The notes under the pieces are model-generated. The model was not told where the DNA came from and searched no databases. It saw only the letters and a list, made by a program, of their open reading frames with translations. Positions 36,311 through 45,417 of a stretch of DNA of 64,000 nucleotides are shown here, piece by piece. The DNA is from Pseudomonas rhizoryzae (GTDB lineage Bacteria > Pseudomonadota > Gammaproteobacteria > Pseudomonadales > Pseudomonadaceae). A program made the position numbers and the translations under genes. Location: positions 1 through 64,000 of the forward strand of contig NZ_SULM01000017.1 in NCBI RefSeq assembly GCF_005250615.1, given 5' to 3'. Position 1 is the first letter of the stretch; every line of letters begins with the position of its first letter.

Positions 36311-36326
36311 TTGATCGAACGGTCAA
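36311..36326. promoter_or_regulatory. Predicted BetI-like operator upstream of betT
   Basis: TTGATCGAACGGTCAA is an imperfect palindrome with the TTGA ... GAAC ... TCAA pattern seen in BetI sites that repress choline-uptake genes and are relieved by choline. It lies about 45 bases before the betT start. No betI gene lies in the window, so the regulator would act in trans. Confidence 0.5.
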
Positions 36327-36367
36327 TTAAAAAAGAATTCTCCTCTCTCAGCTCGCAAGGAGTCCTC

Positions 36368-38365
36368 ATGAGTGCAACGCCCTCATCCGGCACCGTACGG
36401 CTGAATCCCCCCGCGTTCTACTGCGCGGCCGCGGTGATCCTGCTGTTTTCCCTGGTCGTCATCGGCCGTCCCGACCAGGCCGGCGCCTGGCTACTCCAGG
36501 CCCAGACCTGGGCTGCCAATACCGTCGGCTGGTACTACCTGCTGGCCATGACGCTCTATCTGGTGTTCGTGGTGGTCACCGCCCTCTCCGGCTACGGCAA
36601 GATCAAGCTCGGTGCCGACCACGACCAACCCGAATTCAGCTACCTCTCCTGGGCTGGCATGCTGTTCGCCGCTGGCATCAGCATCACCCTGTTCTTCTTT
36701 TGCGTGTCCGAGCCCCTGACCCATTTCGCCCAACCGCCGGCGGGTGAAGGGGGCGATTCGGCAGCCGCGCGGCAGGCCATGCAGATCATCTTCCTGCACT
36801 GGGGGCTGCACGGCTGGGGCGTGTTCGCCCTGGTGGCCATGGCGCTGGCCTACTTCGCCTATCGCCACAATCTGCCGCTGGCCCTGCGTTCGGCGCTCTA
36901 TCCGCTGATCGGCAAGCGCATCAACGGCCCCATCGGCCACGCCGTGGACGCCTTCGGCATCATCGCCACCATCTTCGGCTTGGGCGCCGACCTGGGCTTC
37001 GGCGTGCTGCACCTCAACGCCGGCCTGGACTACCTGTTCGGCATCAGCCACAGCCACTGGGTGCAACTGATCCTCATCGTGCTGATGATGGGCGCGGCCA
37101 TCGCCGTGGCCGTGTCCGGCGTCGACAAGGGCGTGCGCATCATGTCCGACATCAACATGGTGCTGGCCGTCGCCCTGCTGCTGTTCGTGCTGTTCGCCGG
37201 GCCCACCCAGCACCTGCTCAACACCCTGATCCAGAACATCGGCGACTACCTCTCGGCGCTGCCGGGCAAGAGCTTCGACCTCTACGCCTACGACGAGCCC
37301 TCCGACTGGCTGGGCGGCTGGACGGTGTTCTACTGGGCCTGGTGGATCGCCTGGGCGCCCTTCGTCGGGCTGTTCATCGCCCGTATCTCCCGTGGCCGCA
37401 CCATCCGCGAATTCGTCTTCGGCGTGCTGTTCATTCCGCTGGGCTTCACCCTGGCCTGGCTGTCGATCTTCGGCAACAGCGCCCTGGAGCTGGTCCTCGG
37501 CCAGGGCATGACCGGTCTGGCGCAGACGGCCCTCACCGATCCGGCGATGGCCTTCTACCAGGTGCTGGAAACCTATCCGGCCAGCCGCGTGGTGATCAGC
37601 GTGGCCGTGCTGGTGAGCTTCGTCTTCTTCGTCACCTCGGCCGATTCGGGCACCGTGGTGCTGTCCACCCTGTCGTCCACTGGCGGCGAAGCGGACGAGG
37701 ACGGTCCCAAGTGGCTGCGGGTGTTCTGGGGCGCCGCCGTGGCGGTGGTCACCGGCGGCCTGCTGTTCGCCGGCAGCATGGATGCCTTGAAGTCGGCGGT
37801 GGTGCTGACCTCGCTGCCCTTCTCGGTGGTGGTGCTGCTGATGATGTGGGGCCTGCACAAGGCGCTGCACCTGGAAACCCAGCGCCAGCGGGCGCGGCTG
37901 CATTCCCTCGCTCCGGTGGCGACCAATGGCAAGGCGCGCCATGGCGGCTGGCGCCAGCGCCTGGCCCAGGCGGTGTACTTCCCCTCGCGGGACGAGGTAT
38001 ATCGCTTCATGGACAGCACCGTGCGTCCGGCCATGGAAGAGATGGTCGAGGTGTTCCGCGAGAAGGGCCTGGTGGTGGACACCCAGTTCGACGCCACCAA
38101 TGCCAACCTGCAACTGATCATCGGCCATGGCGAAGAGCACCCCTTCGTCTACCAGGTGATCATGCAGGGCTATTTCACGCCCTCCTTCGCCCGCGCCGGC
38201 ATGGGCGGCCTGCACCTGAAGAACCGCCGCTACTACCGCGCCGAGGTGCACCTGACCGAGGGTAGCCAGGACTATGACCTGGTGGGCTACAACCGCGAGC
38301 AGATCCTCAACGACATGCTCGACCAGTACGAGCGCCACCTGCAATTCCTGCATCTGGTGCGCTAG
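36368..38365 (+). CDS. betT: BCCT-family choline/betaine transporter
   Basis: 665 residues. Twelve membrane spans with the aromatic substrate-binding region WTVFYWAWWIAWAPFVGLFIARISRGRTIREF, the defining BCCT motif. The hydrophilic C-terminal extension of ~150 residues (from about 515, ending DMLDQYERHLQFLHLVR) is like that of E. coli BetT, where it senses osmolarity. High-affinity choline uptake for glycine betaine synthesis. RBS AAGGAG just before ATG. Related carnitine or betaine substrates are possible. Confidence 0.88.
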   Translation: MSATPSSGTVRLNPPAFYCAAAVILLFSLVVIGRPDQAGAWLLQAQTWAANTVGWYYLLAMTLYLVFVVVTALSGYGKIKLGADHDQPEFSYLSWAGMLFAAGISITLFFFCVSEPLTHFAQPPAGEGGDSAAARQAMQIIFLHWGLHGWGVFALVAMALAYFAYRHNLPLALRSALYPLIGKRINGPIGHAVDAFGIIATIFGLGADLGFGVLHLNAGLDYLFGISHSHWVQLILIVLMMGAAIAVAVSGVDKGVRIMSDINMVLAVALLLFVLFAGPTQHLLNTLIQNIGDYLSALPGKSFDLYAYDEPSDWLGGWTVFYWAWWIAWAPFVGLFIARISRGRTIREFVFGVLFIPLGFTLAWLSIFGNSALELVLGQGMTGLAQTALTDPAMAFYQVLETYPASRVVISVAVLVSFVFFVTSADSGTVVLSTLSSTGGEADEDGPKWLRVFWGAAVAVVTGGLLFAGSMDALKSAVVLTSLPFSVVVLLMMWGLHKALHLETQRQRARLHSLAPVATNGKARHGGWRQRLAQAVYFPSRDEVYRFMDSTVRPAMEEMVEVFREKGLVVDTQFDATNANLQLIIGHGEEHPFVYQVIMQGYFTPSFARAGMGGLHLKNRRYYRAEVHLTEGSQDYDLVGYNREQILNDMLDQYERHLQFLHLVR

Positions 38366-38493
38366 TAGATGGTTTTTTCACCTACCGAAAGGCCATCGAA
38401 AGTTACGAGCGTCGTATAATCGCCCCTAGGGCCGGCCCATGCCGGCCTCGGGGTCGGTACGCCTCACCGGTCCCTCGTCGTTCGGAGACCGTC

Positions 38494-39561
38494 TTGTCCG
38501 CCCCCGCTACCCCTGCGTCCCACTCCCCGCTGCTGCAATGGCTCGCCCTGATTCTCTGCTCCGCCCTCGTGGGCGGCGCCCTCAGCTGGCTCCAGGTCCC
38601 GGCCGCCCTCTTTCTCGGCCCCATGCTCACGGCCATCGCCTTCGGGGTGGGCGGCGCCACCATTCGGATCCCGAAGCGGCTGTTCCAATCCGGCCAGGGC
38701 ATCGTCGGTTGCCTGATCGCCCATGCCATGACCGCCGCGGTGTTACTCACCGTCGCCGAGCACTGGCCGGTGATGCTGCTGGCGACGGCGCTGACGGTGC
38801 TGCTCAGCCTGCTGACCGGCGCGCTGCTGGTCCGCTTCGGCGGCCTGCCCGGCAGCACCGCCGCCTGGGGCACCACGCCGGGCGCCGCGGCCGCCATGGT
38901 CGCCATGGCCGAGGAATACGGAGCGGACCCACGCATCGTCGCCACCATGCAATACGTGCGGGTGGTCTGCGTGGTGGTCATCAGTGCCCTGGTCGGGCGC
39001 CTGTTGGGCGCCGAGGGCAGCGGTACCGGTCACCAGGCGACGACGATCAGCCTGGACAGCCACTTCGCCTTCAATCTGCTGCTGACGCTGGTGGTGGCAC
39101 TGGTTGGCAGTTGGCTGGGTGGGCGCCTGTTTCCCGCCGGCGCCCTGCTCGTGCCCATCGCCTTGGGCACCCTGCTGCAACTCAACGGCTGGCTGGACAT
39201 CACCCTGCCCCACGTTCTGCTCGCCGTGGCCTATGGCGCCATGGGTTGCTACGTGGGCTTGCGTTTCGATCGCGCCACGGTCAGCTATGTCTGGCGGGCG
39301 CTACCGAAGATGATCTTCGCCTCGCTGTTGCTGATTGCGCTCTGTGCGCTGTCCGCCCTGTTGATGGCTCGGCTGATGCACGTCGACTTTCTCACCGCCT
39401 ATCTGGCCACCAGTCCCGGCGGGCTGGACTCCATGGCCATCATCGCGGTGGATGCCCATGCCGACGTCGGCCTGGTACTGGCCATGCAGGCGTTGCGCCT
39501 GATCGGCGTGGTCTTGACCGGGCCACTGCTGGCCCGGCAGTTGGTCAAGCTCGCCCGCTAA
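38494..39561 (+). CDS. AbrB-family membrane protein
   Basis: 355 residues with about 10 hydrophobic spans in two repeats, each with GGxPGxxxxWGTTPGAAAAMVAMAEEYGAD-like signature (GLPGSTAAWGTTPGAAAAM; later TSPGGLDSMAIIAVDAHADVG). This is the AbrB/GldA-type putative permease family, function poorly known. Start is TTG at 38494 with GGAGA 5 bases upstream; there is no better ATG. Confidence 0.82.
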   Translation: MSAPATPASHSPLLQWLALILCSALVGGALSWLQVPAALFLGPMLTAIAFGVGGATIRIPKRLFQSGQGIVGCLIAHAMTAAVLLTVAEHWPVMLLATALTVLLSLLTGALLVRFGGLPGSTAAWGTTPGAAAAMVAMAEEYGADPRIVATMQYVRVVCVVVISALVGRLLGAEGSGTGHQATTISLDSHFAFNLLLTLVVALVGSWLGGRLFPAGALLVPIALGTLLQLNGWLDITLPHVLLAVAYGAMGCYVGLRFDRATVSYVWRALPKMIFASLLLIALCALSALLMARLMHVDFLTAYLATSPGGLDSMAIIAVDAHADVGLVLAMQALRLIGVVLTGPLLARQLVKLAR

Positions 39562-39579
39562 CGGGGATGCGTCCGGCAC

Positions 39580-39840
39580 TCAGGCAGTGCGACGGTGGTC
39601 TACCTGGGCGGTGATGTTGTAACCGTCGGCGGCGTGGCCACGAACCACGACCCGGGCGTCGGGGTAGAAGCCCTTGAGCCGCTGCTCGAAGAGAAAGTAG
39701 ATCTCGGCACCGACGCGGATCTCCGCGGGGTCGGTCAAGGTCAGGGAAAAATTGCGCACAGGATCGGCGGCGTGCTGTTGTTCGTTCGCCTCGATACGCT
39801 GCATGGCGTCTTCGACAATCTGTTCGGCGATCTGCGACAT
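39580..39840 (-). CDS. Small conserved hypothetical protein
   Basis: 86 residues (MSQIAEQIVEDAMQRIEAN ... YNITAQVDHRRTA), mostly soluble alpha/beta. Not recognised. Start chosen at the first Met with AGGAGGTC just upstream. It lies between abrB-like and diguanylate cyclase genes, convergent with the former. Confidence 0.6.
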   Translation of the reverse strand: MSQIAEQIVEDAMQRIEANEQQHAADPVRNFSLTLTDPAEIRVGAEIYFLFEQRLKGFYPDARVVVRGHAADGYNITAQVDHRRTA

Positions 39841-40040
39841 CTTTGACCTCCTGGTCGGGTCTAACGTACGGTCGTCGCCCCTGAGGGCGACTGTTCGACT
39901 ACAGACCGCAGCCGCTGTGCGAGGATTCATCGCCACGCCAAGATTCCGATGAAAGCGTCGACTCGCTCGAGGTATCGACGTGCCCATCGGGCACTTGCGG
40001 TGGTGTTCCATCCCCGCGATGACAAGGAATCCTTCTCACC

Positions 40041-41591
40041 ATGGCCGAGGGCCCAGGCACCCCTGCCCCCACGCATAACCTGGCGACCCGCCGGCGGGCG
40101 TTGGCGCTGCTGGTCTGCGCCGTCGCGGTCGTGTTCGCGCTGGAGGCCTGGCAGGTCTGGCGCAATTACGAGAACGCCTTCGCCAACGCCCGCAGCGACG
40201 TCAGCAACATCGCCCTGGCCGCCGCCCAACACGCCAACGATGCCTTCCGAGAGGCGGACCTGCTGCTGGTGAGCGTCCGTGACATCGTCGAAAGCCAACC
40301 GCTCGATCAGCTCAGCCGCCCGCGGATACAGCGTCTACTCGAGCGGCAGGTCGCTCTGCTGCCGCAGCTCTATGGTCTGTTCATCTACGACCGCAGCGGC
40401 AACTGGCTGGTGACCGACAAGACCAGTACGCCCCCTCCAACCGACAGTACCGACCGCGACTACTTCCGGTTTCACCAACAGCATATGGAAGACGTCATGC
40501 ACGTCGGGCCCGTCATCAAGAGCCACGGCAGCGGTGAATGGGTCATTCCCGTGTCGCGCCGCCTGGATGACGCCGAAGGCCGCTTTGCCGGGGTCATCCT
40601 CGCCACCATCAGACTGCAGTACTTCGTCGACTACTACGCCCGCTTCCAGCTGGACAACCGCGGCGCCATCGCCCTGGTCACGAACAGCGGCACGCTGATG
40701 GTACGACGGCCCTTCGAACACGTCGGCCTGAGTCTCACCGCCGGAGAGCTGTACCGCGAGCATATCGCCAAGACCGCCAGCGGTACGGCCATGACACCTA
40801 GTCTGATCGACGGCCAGAAACGGCTCTACGCCTTCCAGCACCTGGATAGCGCTCCCCTGATCGCACTGGCCGGCATCTCCGAAAGCACCATCCTGGTGGG
40901 CTGGCGCCAGGGTATGCTGCGCTCCATCGTGGTGGTCGGCATCCTCATCGTCGGCATGCTGATCTTCGGCCTCAGCCTGCTGCGGGAGATCCGCACGAGC
41001 CTCCGCCACGAGGCGGAATTACGCCGTGCCCATGATGATCTGCAGGTGCTGACACTCAAGGACAGCCTGACCGGACTGGCCAATCGTCGCCATTTCGATA
41101 CCCTGCTGCCGGCCGAATTGGCCCGGGCGCAACGTACGGGCCAGCCACTCAGCCTGTTGATGCTCGACATCGATCACTTCAAGGCCTACAACGACCACTA
41201 CGGTCACCCCGCCGGTGACCGCTGCCTGCAAGCGGTCGCGGGAGTGGTGGCCGCGGCGGCGCGGCGACCCGGCGACCTCGCGGTGCGCTACGGCGGCGAG
41301 GAAATGGCGTTGCTGCTCCCCAACTGCGACGAGGCCGGCGCCTTTGCCGTCGCCAGTGGGATACAGGAGCACCTGGGCATTCTGGAGCTGCCCCATCCCA
41401 CCAGTAGCTGGGGCCGTATCACTCTGAGTCTCGGTTTCGCGGTCCATGTGCCTGGCCAGAGGCAGCCCCTCGCCGCCAGCCTACTGGCCAGCGCCGACGA
41501 AGCCCTCTATACCGCCAAGCATCTCGGTCGCAATCGAATCCATCCGCAGCTCTGCGCCCTAAGCGAGCCTGAAGGCTTGCAACGCGACTAG
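40041..41591 (+). CDS. Membrane-bound diguanylate cyclase with PDC/dCache sensor
   Basis: 516 residues. Membrane helix near 18-36, a periplasmic region of about 250 residues with a PDC/dCache-like sensor (FIYDRSGNWLVTDK, DSTDRDYFRFHQQ), second helix around 290-313, and a C-terminal GGDEF domain with catalytic RYGGEEMALLLP. The allosteric I-site RPGD lies five residues before GGEEM. Makes cyclic di-GMP in response to an unknown ligand. Stop codons overlap with the next, convergent diguanylate cyclase as CTAG. Confidence 0.92.
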   Translation: MAEGPGTPAPTHNLATRRRALALLVCAVAVVFALEAWQVWRNYENAFANARSDVSNIALAAAQHANDAFREADLLLVSVRDIVESQPLDQLSRPRIQRLLERQVALLPQLYGLFIYDRSGNWLVTDKTSTPPPTDSTDRDYFRFHQQHMEDVMHVGPVIKSHGSGEWVIPVSRRLDDAEGRFAGVILATIRLQYFVDYYARFQLDNRGAIALVTNSGTLMVRRPFEHVGLSLTAGELYREHIAKTASGTAMTPSLIDGQKRLYAFQHLDSAPLIALAGISESTILVGWRQGMLRSIVVVGILIVGMLIFGLSLLREIRTSLRHEAELRRAHDDLQVLTLKDSLTGLANRRHFDTLLPAELARAQRTGQPLSLLMLDIDHFKAYNDHYGHPAGDRCLQAVAGVVAAAARRPGDLAVRYGGEEMALLLPNCDEAGAFAVASGIQEHLGILELPHPTSSWGRITLSLGFAVHVPGQRQPLAASLLASADEALYTAKHLGRNRIHPQLCALSEPEGLQRD

Positions 41592-42607
41592 CCGCAAATC
41601 ATGCCGCCGCGGTAATGCACCCGGTCCTTGCCTGCGCGCTTGGCCTGATAGAGCTCCCCATCAGCCTGTTTGAGCAGGTCCGCGGGCTGGTAGCCGGGGA
41701 TGAAATGCGCGACACCGGCACTGAAGGAAAAACAGGTACCGGCCTGAGTATTGCCACGGATGTCGTCGAGCAGTGCCTGCAGCCGTTGGATCAGCTCCTG
41801 CTCATCATCGGTCTTGAGCAATACCCCGAATTCCTCACCGCCCAGGCGACCGAAGCGCCCCTCGGGAAAGTGCCTGGCTAGCGTGCCAGCCGCTTCCTGC
41901 AGCACCTGATCACCCACGTCATGGCCGAAGCGATCGTTGATACGCTTGAAGTCATCGATGTCGAGCATGACGAAATGCCAGGACGACGAGCCGTCTCGAC
42001 ACACCTGCTCCAGATCCAGCATCAGCGCACGACGGTTGCTGATCCCGGTCAGGGAGTCGGTTTCCGCCTGCAGCCGATAGCCCTCCTTGAGTTCCAGGGT
42101 GCTGGCGACGATGCGCACGAAAGTCGCGTTGAGCAACAGACCGAGCACCATGCCGCACACCATCATCACCACCAGCAAGGGCAATGTCGCCGTGCCTATG
42201 GTCTCCAGTTGGCCATGGAACAGGATCAGCCAGACCGCTCCAGCGGCGATGCCATAGTCGAGTACATGGGAAAACAGGATGGTCGAACCCAGGGTGATGA
42301 CGACGGCCAAGGGAATCATCCAATCATGGCCCGCCGCCCCCATGCCCAGAATCTGGAAGCGAAAGGCCAGGGCCTCGAACAACACGAACACCAGCGCGAA
42401 CAGCCGCCAGACTGTGAAGCGTCTGGCCGTGGTCATTGCCAGGCAGGAGACCACCATGCAGGAGAACGCTAGCCAGCCAGCCTCTTCCACGCCCTCGGTG
42501 AGGAACGGATTGATCAGCACACTGCTCAACCAGCCAAGAATTCCGGTGCATTGCGCCAGGACGTTCGGCAACTGCAACATCTGGCGAATATGCGTCTGAT
42601 AGACCAT
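41588..42607 (-). CDS. Multi-pass diguanylate cyclase
   Basis: 339 residues: N-terminal ~190 residues with about six hydrophobic helices, then GGDEF domain with LDIDDFKRINDRFGHDVGD and the active site FGRLGGEEFGVLL. The RxxD inhibitory site five residues ahead of GGEEF is absent (FPEG there). The start is at MVYQTHIRQML; a further 53 upstream codons are not supported. Converts two GTP to cyclic di-GMP. Its product and that of the convergent cyclase share stop codons. Confidence 0.9.
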   Translation of the reverse strand: MVYQTHIRQMLQLPNVLAQCTGILGWLSSVLINPFLTEGVEEAGWLAFSCMVVSCLAMTTARRFTVWRLFALVFVLFEALAFRFQILGMGAAGHDWMIPLAVVITLGSTILFSHVLDYGIAAGAVWLILFHGQLETIGTATLPLLVVMMVCGMVLGLLLNATFVRIVASTLELKEGYRLQAETDSLTGISNRRALMLDLEQVCRDGSSSWHFVMLDIDDFKRINDRFGHDVGDQVLQEAAGTLARHFPEGRFGRLGGEEFGVLLKTDDEQELIQRLQALLDDIRGNTQAGTCFSFSAGVAHFIPGYQPADLLKQADGELYQAKRAGKDRVHYRGGMICG

Positions 42608-42946
42608 GGAAAGCTCGACCGCCAATTCAGTGGCAAAATGACATCTTAAGTGAACACCTGTTCGCTGCCGCTCATCAACGGGCCCGCGGATCATTCTGGC
42701 CGGCACCCTGATCCGGCTGCGCCCTTTTCCACCTCCTGATAGGACAACGTTTACCGAGTCCTGCACCGGACGAACGGCGGCAAAATGGCGCCTTCGGTCA
42801 GTTCGTTTGGCGACGGTAGGGATGGCGCCCGGTAAGCTTGTTCCCTGAGGATTCGACTAGGCTTGGCAGTGTACGGGCTGCGCGCTCGCCGCCTTGAGCC
42901 CTGTTCAAGCGTTCCTCTACCGGTATAGAACAAACCAGGCGCTACC
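42608..42946. other. Gene-free divergent region between cyclase and HDOD genes
   Basis: About 340 bases between the divergent diguanylate cyclase and HDOD genes. It must hold promoters for both, but I do not see a motif strong enough to name. No RNA gene or repeat is evident. Confidence 0.4.
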
Positions 42947-43762
42947 ATGGAAATCGATGCTCTGTTCGATCACCTGCATACCCTTCCCAGCATTCCCAAG
43001 GTAGCGCAGGAGCTCATCCAGCAATTCGACGACCCCGACAGCACCATCGAAGGCGTCGCGCGTAATCTATCCCTCGACCCGGTGCTCTCCGCCAAGGTGC
43101 TGCGGCTGGCCAACTCGGTACGCTTTCGTGGGGTACGGCCATCGACCAGTATCGAGGGCGCTGCCATTCGCCTGGGTTTCGACGCCTTGCGCACCCTGGT
43201 GCTGGCCTCGGCGGTCACCGCGGCCTTTCGCAGCAATCCAGCGTTCGATCCACGGGATTTCTGGCAGCACAGCTTCGATGTCGCCAGCATCTGCCGGGTC
43301 ATCGCCCGGCAGACCGGCGCCGATGCGGAAACCGCCTTTACCTGCGGTATGTTGCACAGCATCGGCGAACTGCTGATCAAGACGGCGGCGCCCGACATCG
43401 CCGCGCGGATCGACGCCGAACAGCGTATCCCGCGCCTGGCTGAGCAGCAGGACGCCATAGGCTTCGGCTACCCGCAGGTAGGCGCGGAGCTGGCGCGGCG
43501 CTGGCAGTTGCCCCTACTGATCCAGCATGCCATCGCCTACCAGTTGCACCCACAGGACACGCCTGGCGATGCCACCATGGCCCGGCTGGTTGCCCAGGCC
43601 CGGCTGGTGTCCTTCGTCCTGCGCCGCCATGGCGGCATCAACGAGCAAGCCAAGGCAGCGCTGTTAAACCCCCTGCTCAACGATGTGGATCTGGATAGCT
43701 TGTTCGGGGAGCTGCCGGAAATCATCGAGGCCGACAAGGCTTTTGGCATGCTGATCAACTGA
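42947..43762 (+). CDS. HDOD-domain signalling protein
   Basis: 271 residues. HDOD domain over most of the length: LHTLPSIPKVAQELIQQFDDPDST, ILRLANS-like LRLANSVRF, TGMLHSIG-like CGMLHSIGELLI and GYPQVGAELARRWQLP. The catalytic HD pair is degenerate in this family, so it is thought to act as a scaffold in signalling. Located beside two diguanylate cyclases. Strong start MEIDALFDHLH. Confidence 0.87.
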   Translation: MEIDALFDHLHTLPSIPKVAQELIQQFDDPDSTIEGVARNLSLDPVLSAKVLRLANSVRFRGVRPSTSIEGAAIRLGFDALRTLVLASAVTAAFRSNPAFDPRDFWQHSFDVASICRVIARQTGADAETAFTCGMLHSIGELLIKTAAPDIAARIDAEQRIPRLAEQQDAIGFGYPQVGAELARRWQLPLLIQHAIAYQLHPQDTPGDATMARLVAQARLVSFVLRRHGGINEQAKAALLNPLLNDVDLDSLFGELPEIIEADKAFGMLIN

Positions 43763-43886
43763 CCGGTTGTCCAAGCGCTGGGAAAGGTCACCGTTTGCAT
43801 CACAAATCTGCCAGCCGGTTCTGGCCAAAAACGAACGCCTGCCACAAGAATCGGTCGAAGCTGTATAGCTGACAGGAGTGAGTGCG

Positions 43887-44162
43887 ATGGCCGAGCCACT
43901 AAAGTTCACGGATGCGAACACCATCATCAAGGGCGCCTTCCAACCGATGCTGTGCGCCATGACCGCCCAGGATCCCGCGACCTTCAACGTCGAGGTCTAT
44001 GCCCCTAACGGCACGGCGCTCTTGCAACGTCGCATCGCCCGCGTCGATCTGCTGGACAACTCGTTGTTGGAAGCCTTCATCTGCGACAGCCGCGCGCGTA
44101 TCGAACGTGCCACCCACGAACGGCTCGATTGGCAGGTACGCTATACCCGCGCAGTCTCCTGA
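43887..44162 (+). CDS. Small hypothetical protein (possibly DUF3509)
   Basis: 91 residues (MAEPLKFTDANTIIKGAF ... WQVRYTRAVS). It has a short beta-rich part VEVYAPNGTALLQRRIARVDLLD which reminds me of DUF3509 Pseudomonas proteins; not certain. AGGAG 9 bases before the ATG; a GTG nine bases earlier is possible. Followed by a strong terminator. Confidence 0.6.
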   Translation: MAEPLKFTDANTIIKGAFQPMLCAMTAQDPATFNVEVYAPNGTALLQRRIARVDLLDNSLLEAFICDSRARIERATHERLDWQVRYTRAVS

Positions 44163-44181
44163 GCCCCTCTGCTGTTGACCG

Positions 44182-44207
44182 AAAAGGCGCCCCGTGAGGC
44201 GCCTTTT
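44182..44207. terminator. Bidirectional terminator
   Basis: Arms AAAAGGCGCC and GGCGCCTTTT, perfect 10 bp, 6-base loop. The A-tract and T-tract allow use from both strands, here serving the small plus-strand gene and the secreted-peptide gene. Confidence 0.88.
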
Positions 44208-44216
44208 TCGTGGCCA

Positions 44217-44486
44217 TCAATCGTTGAGCACGCGCTTCTGCTTTTCGCCCTGAGCCTTACCCGTGGGTGCCTTGGTGGCAGAAGACTTGCTGCCGGTCTT
44301 GTTCTGGGTCGAGGGCGCGGCAGTGGACGTATCGTCGGCGCTGTCGCGCTTGCTGGTATCGGAACTGCCGGGTGCGCCTATGCCGTTACCGCTGACCCCG
44401 GCGTCGTTGCCGCTGGCAGCGAGGCTCGGGCCGGCCACGACCGCCAGGGCGGCGGCGAGGGCGAGGAGCAGGGAAGTCTTGCGCAT
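44217..44486 (-). CDS. Secreted small low-complexity protein
   Basis: 89 residues. A clear Sec signal peptide (MRKTSLLLALAAALAVVAGPSLAA) with an ALA-type cleavage site, then a short low-complexity tail rich in Ser, Thr, Asp, Lys and Gly (SDTSKRDSADDTST, NKTGSKSSATKA) with no cysteine. No fold is evident. Possibly periplasmic or exported. RBS AGGAGGACACC in front of ATG. Confidence 0.65.
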   Translation of the reverse strand: MRKTSLLLALAAALAVVAGPSLAASGNDAGVSGNGIGAPGSSDTSKRDSADDTSTAAPSTQNKTGSKSSATKAPTGKAQGEKQKRVLND

Positions 44487-44642
44487 CTTGGTGTCCTCCT
44501 GCCGCGAATAAGGAAGGGGGTGTCGCGGGCTGCACCCTGGCTGATTAGGCCAAAGGCCGGGCCAAGCGTTCCCGCCTTCCTATAGACTAACGGCCATCCC
44601 GCCGCGCCTCGCCAGGTGCGGCCGCCCTGTTCAGGAGTTGCC

Positions 44643-45410
44643 GTGAAACACCGTTACCTCATCGTCGACCGCACCGCGCTCGACACCCCCGCCCTGTTCG
44701 ACTACCTGGCCGAGGCGCCTCAGCATCGCGTCATCGTCTCCGGCGGCACGGCCGAGCAGCTGTTCGCGGCGGATCTCTGGCCCCGGCTGCGCGAGCGCCT
44801 GGCGCCCCATGCCGAGCGTTTCTTCTTCGCCGACTCCAGCGGTCCCTTGCTGCAAGCCGAACTGGAAGGCCGCAAGCCCGGCCTGCTGGATCGCGAGCTG
44901 ACCCTGGCCTTCAAGGAAGCGGTGACCGCGGACGCCGAAGACGACCGGGTGCTCACGCGCATTCGCAGCGAACTGCTCGACACCGACCACGACTACCAGG
45001 CCAACCGCCGCATCTTCCTCAACAGCCTGCTCGGCCAGATGCGCCGTGCGCTACCGGCCGGCGCGGTGACTGCCGGCAACTGGCAGGACGCCATCCGCCA
45101 GGCCATCGCCGCGGCCCAACAGGGGCTCGCCAAGGGCTTCGCGCCGGGCCTGGCCGATGCGCCCTTCAAGGTCTTTCTCAAGGCCTACCCGCTGGCGGCG
45201 CGCTATGTCGCCCAGCTCGCCGTGCTGCTGATCACCGCCGGTCGCCAGGACAACGATGTGCTCATCGACCGCTTCGTGGCCCAGGATCCGGCGCTGGTCG
45301 CCACCCTGTTCGACGGCCTGCTCAGCGAAGACGACGAGCAGCGCCAAGCCTACACGGCGCTCAAGCGCACCCTGGATGCCCTGGGGACCGGCGGCCAGGC
45401 GCTGCACTGA
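44643..45410 (+). CDS. Hypothetical protein
   Basis: 255 residues, not recognised. GTG start (MKHRYLIVDRTALD) with CAGGAG upstream. N-terminal ~110 residues are alpha/beta (YLIVDRTAL, RVIVSGG), the rest mostly helical, rich in Ala/Leu. No signal peptide or transmembrane segment. Convergent with the cobB-like gene; only seven bases separate the ends. Confidence 0.6.
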   Translation: MKHRYLIVDRTALDTPALFDYLAEAPQHRVIVSGGTAEQLFAADLWPRLRERLAPHAERFFFADSSGPLLQAELEGRKPGLLDRELTLAFKEAVTADAEDDRVLTRIRSELLDTDHDYQANRRIFLNSLLGQMRRALPAGAVTAGNWQDAIRQAIAAAQQGLAKGFAPGLADAPFKVFLKAYPLAARYVAQLAVLLITAGRQDNDVLIDRFVAQDPALVATLFDGLLSEDDEQRQAYTALKRTLDALGTGGQALH

Positions 45411-45417
45411 GCCGACC

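Noticed and set aside
36491-38353. 620-codon frame antisense to betT
   Set aside because: His/Gln-rich antisense product with no RBS; betT coding signal and motifs are clear on the other strand.
42751-42948. Small minus-strand frame in the cyclase-HDOD intergenic region
   Set aside because: No ribosome-binding site and low coding character; the region is most likely regulatory.
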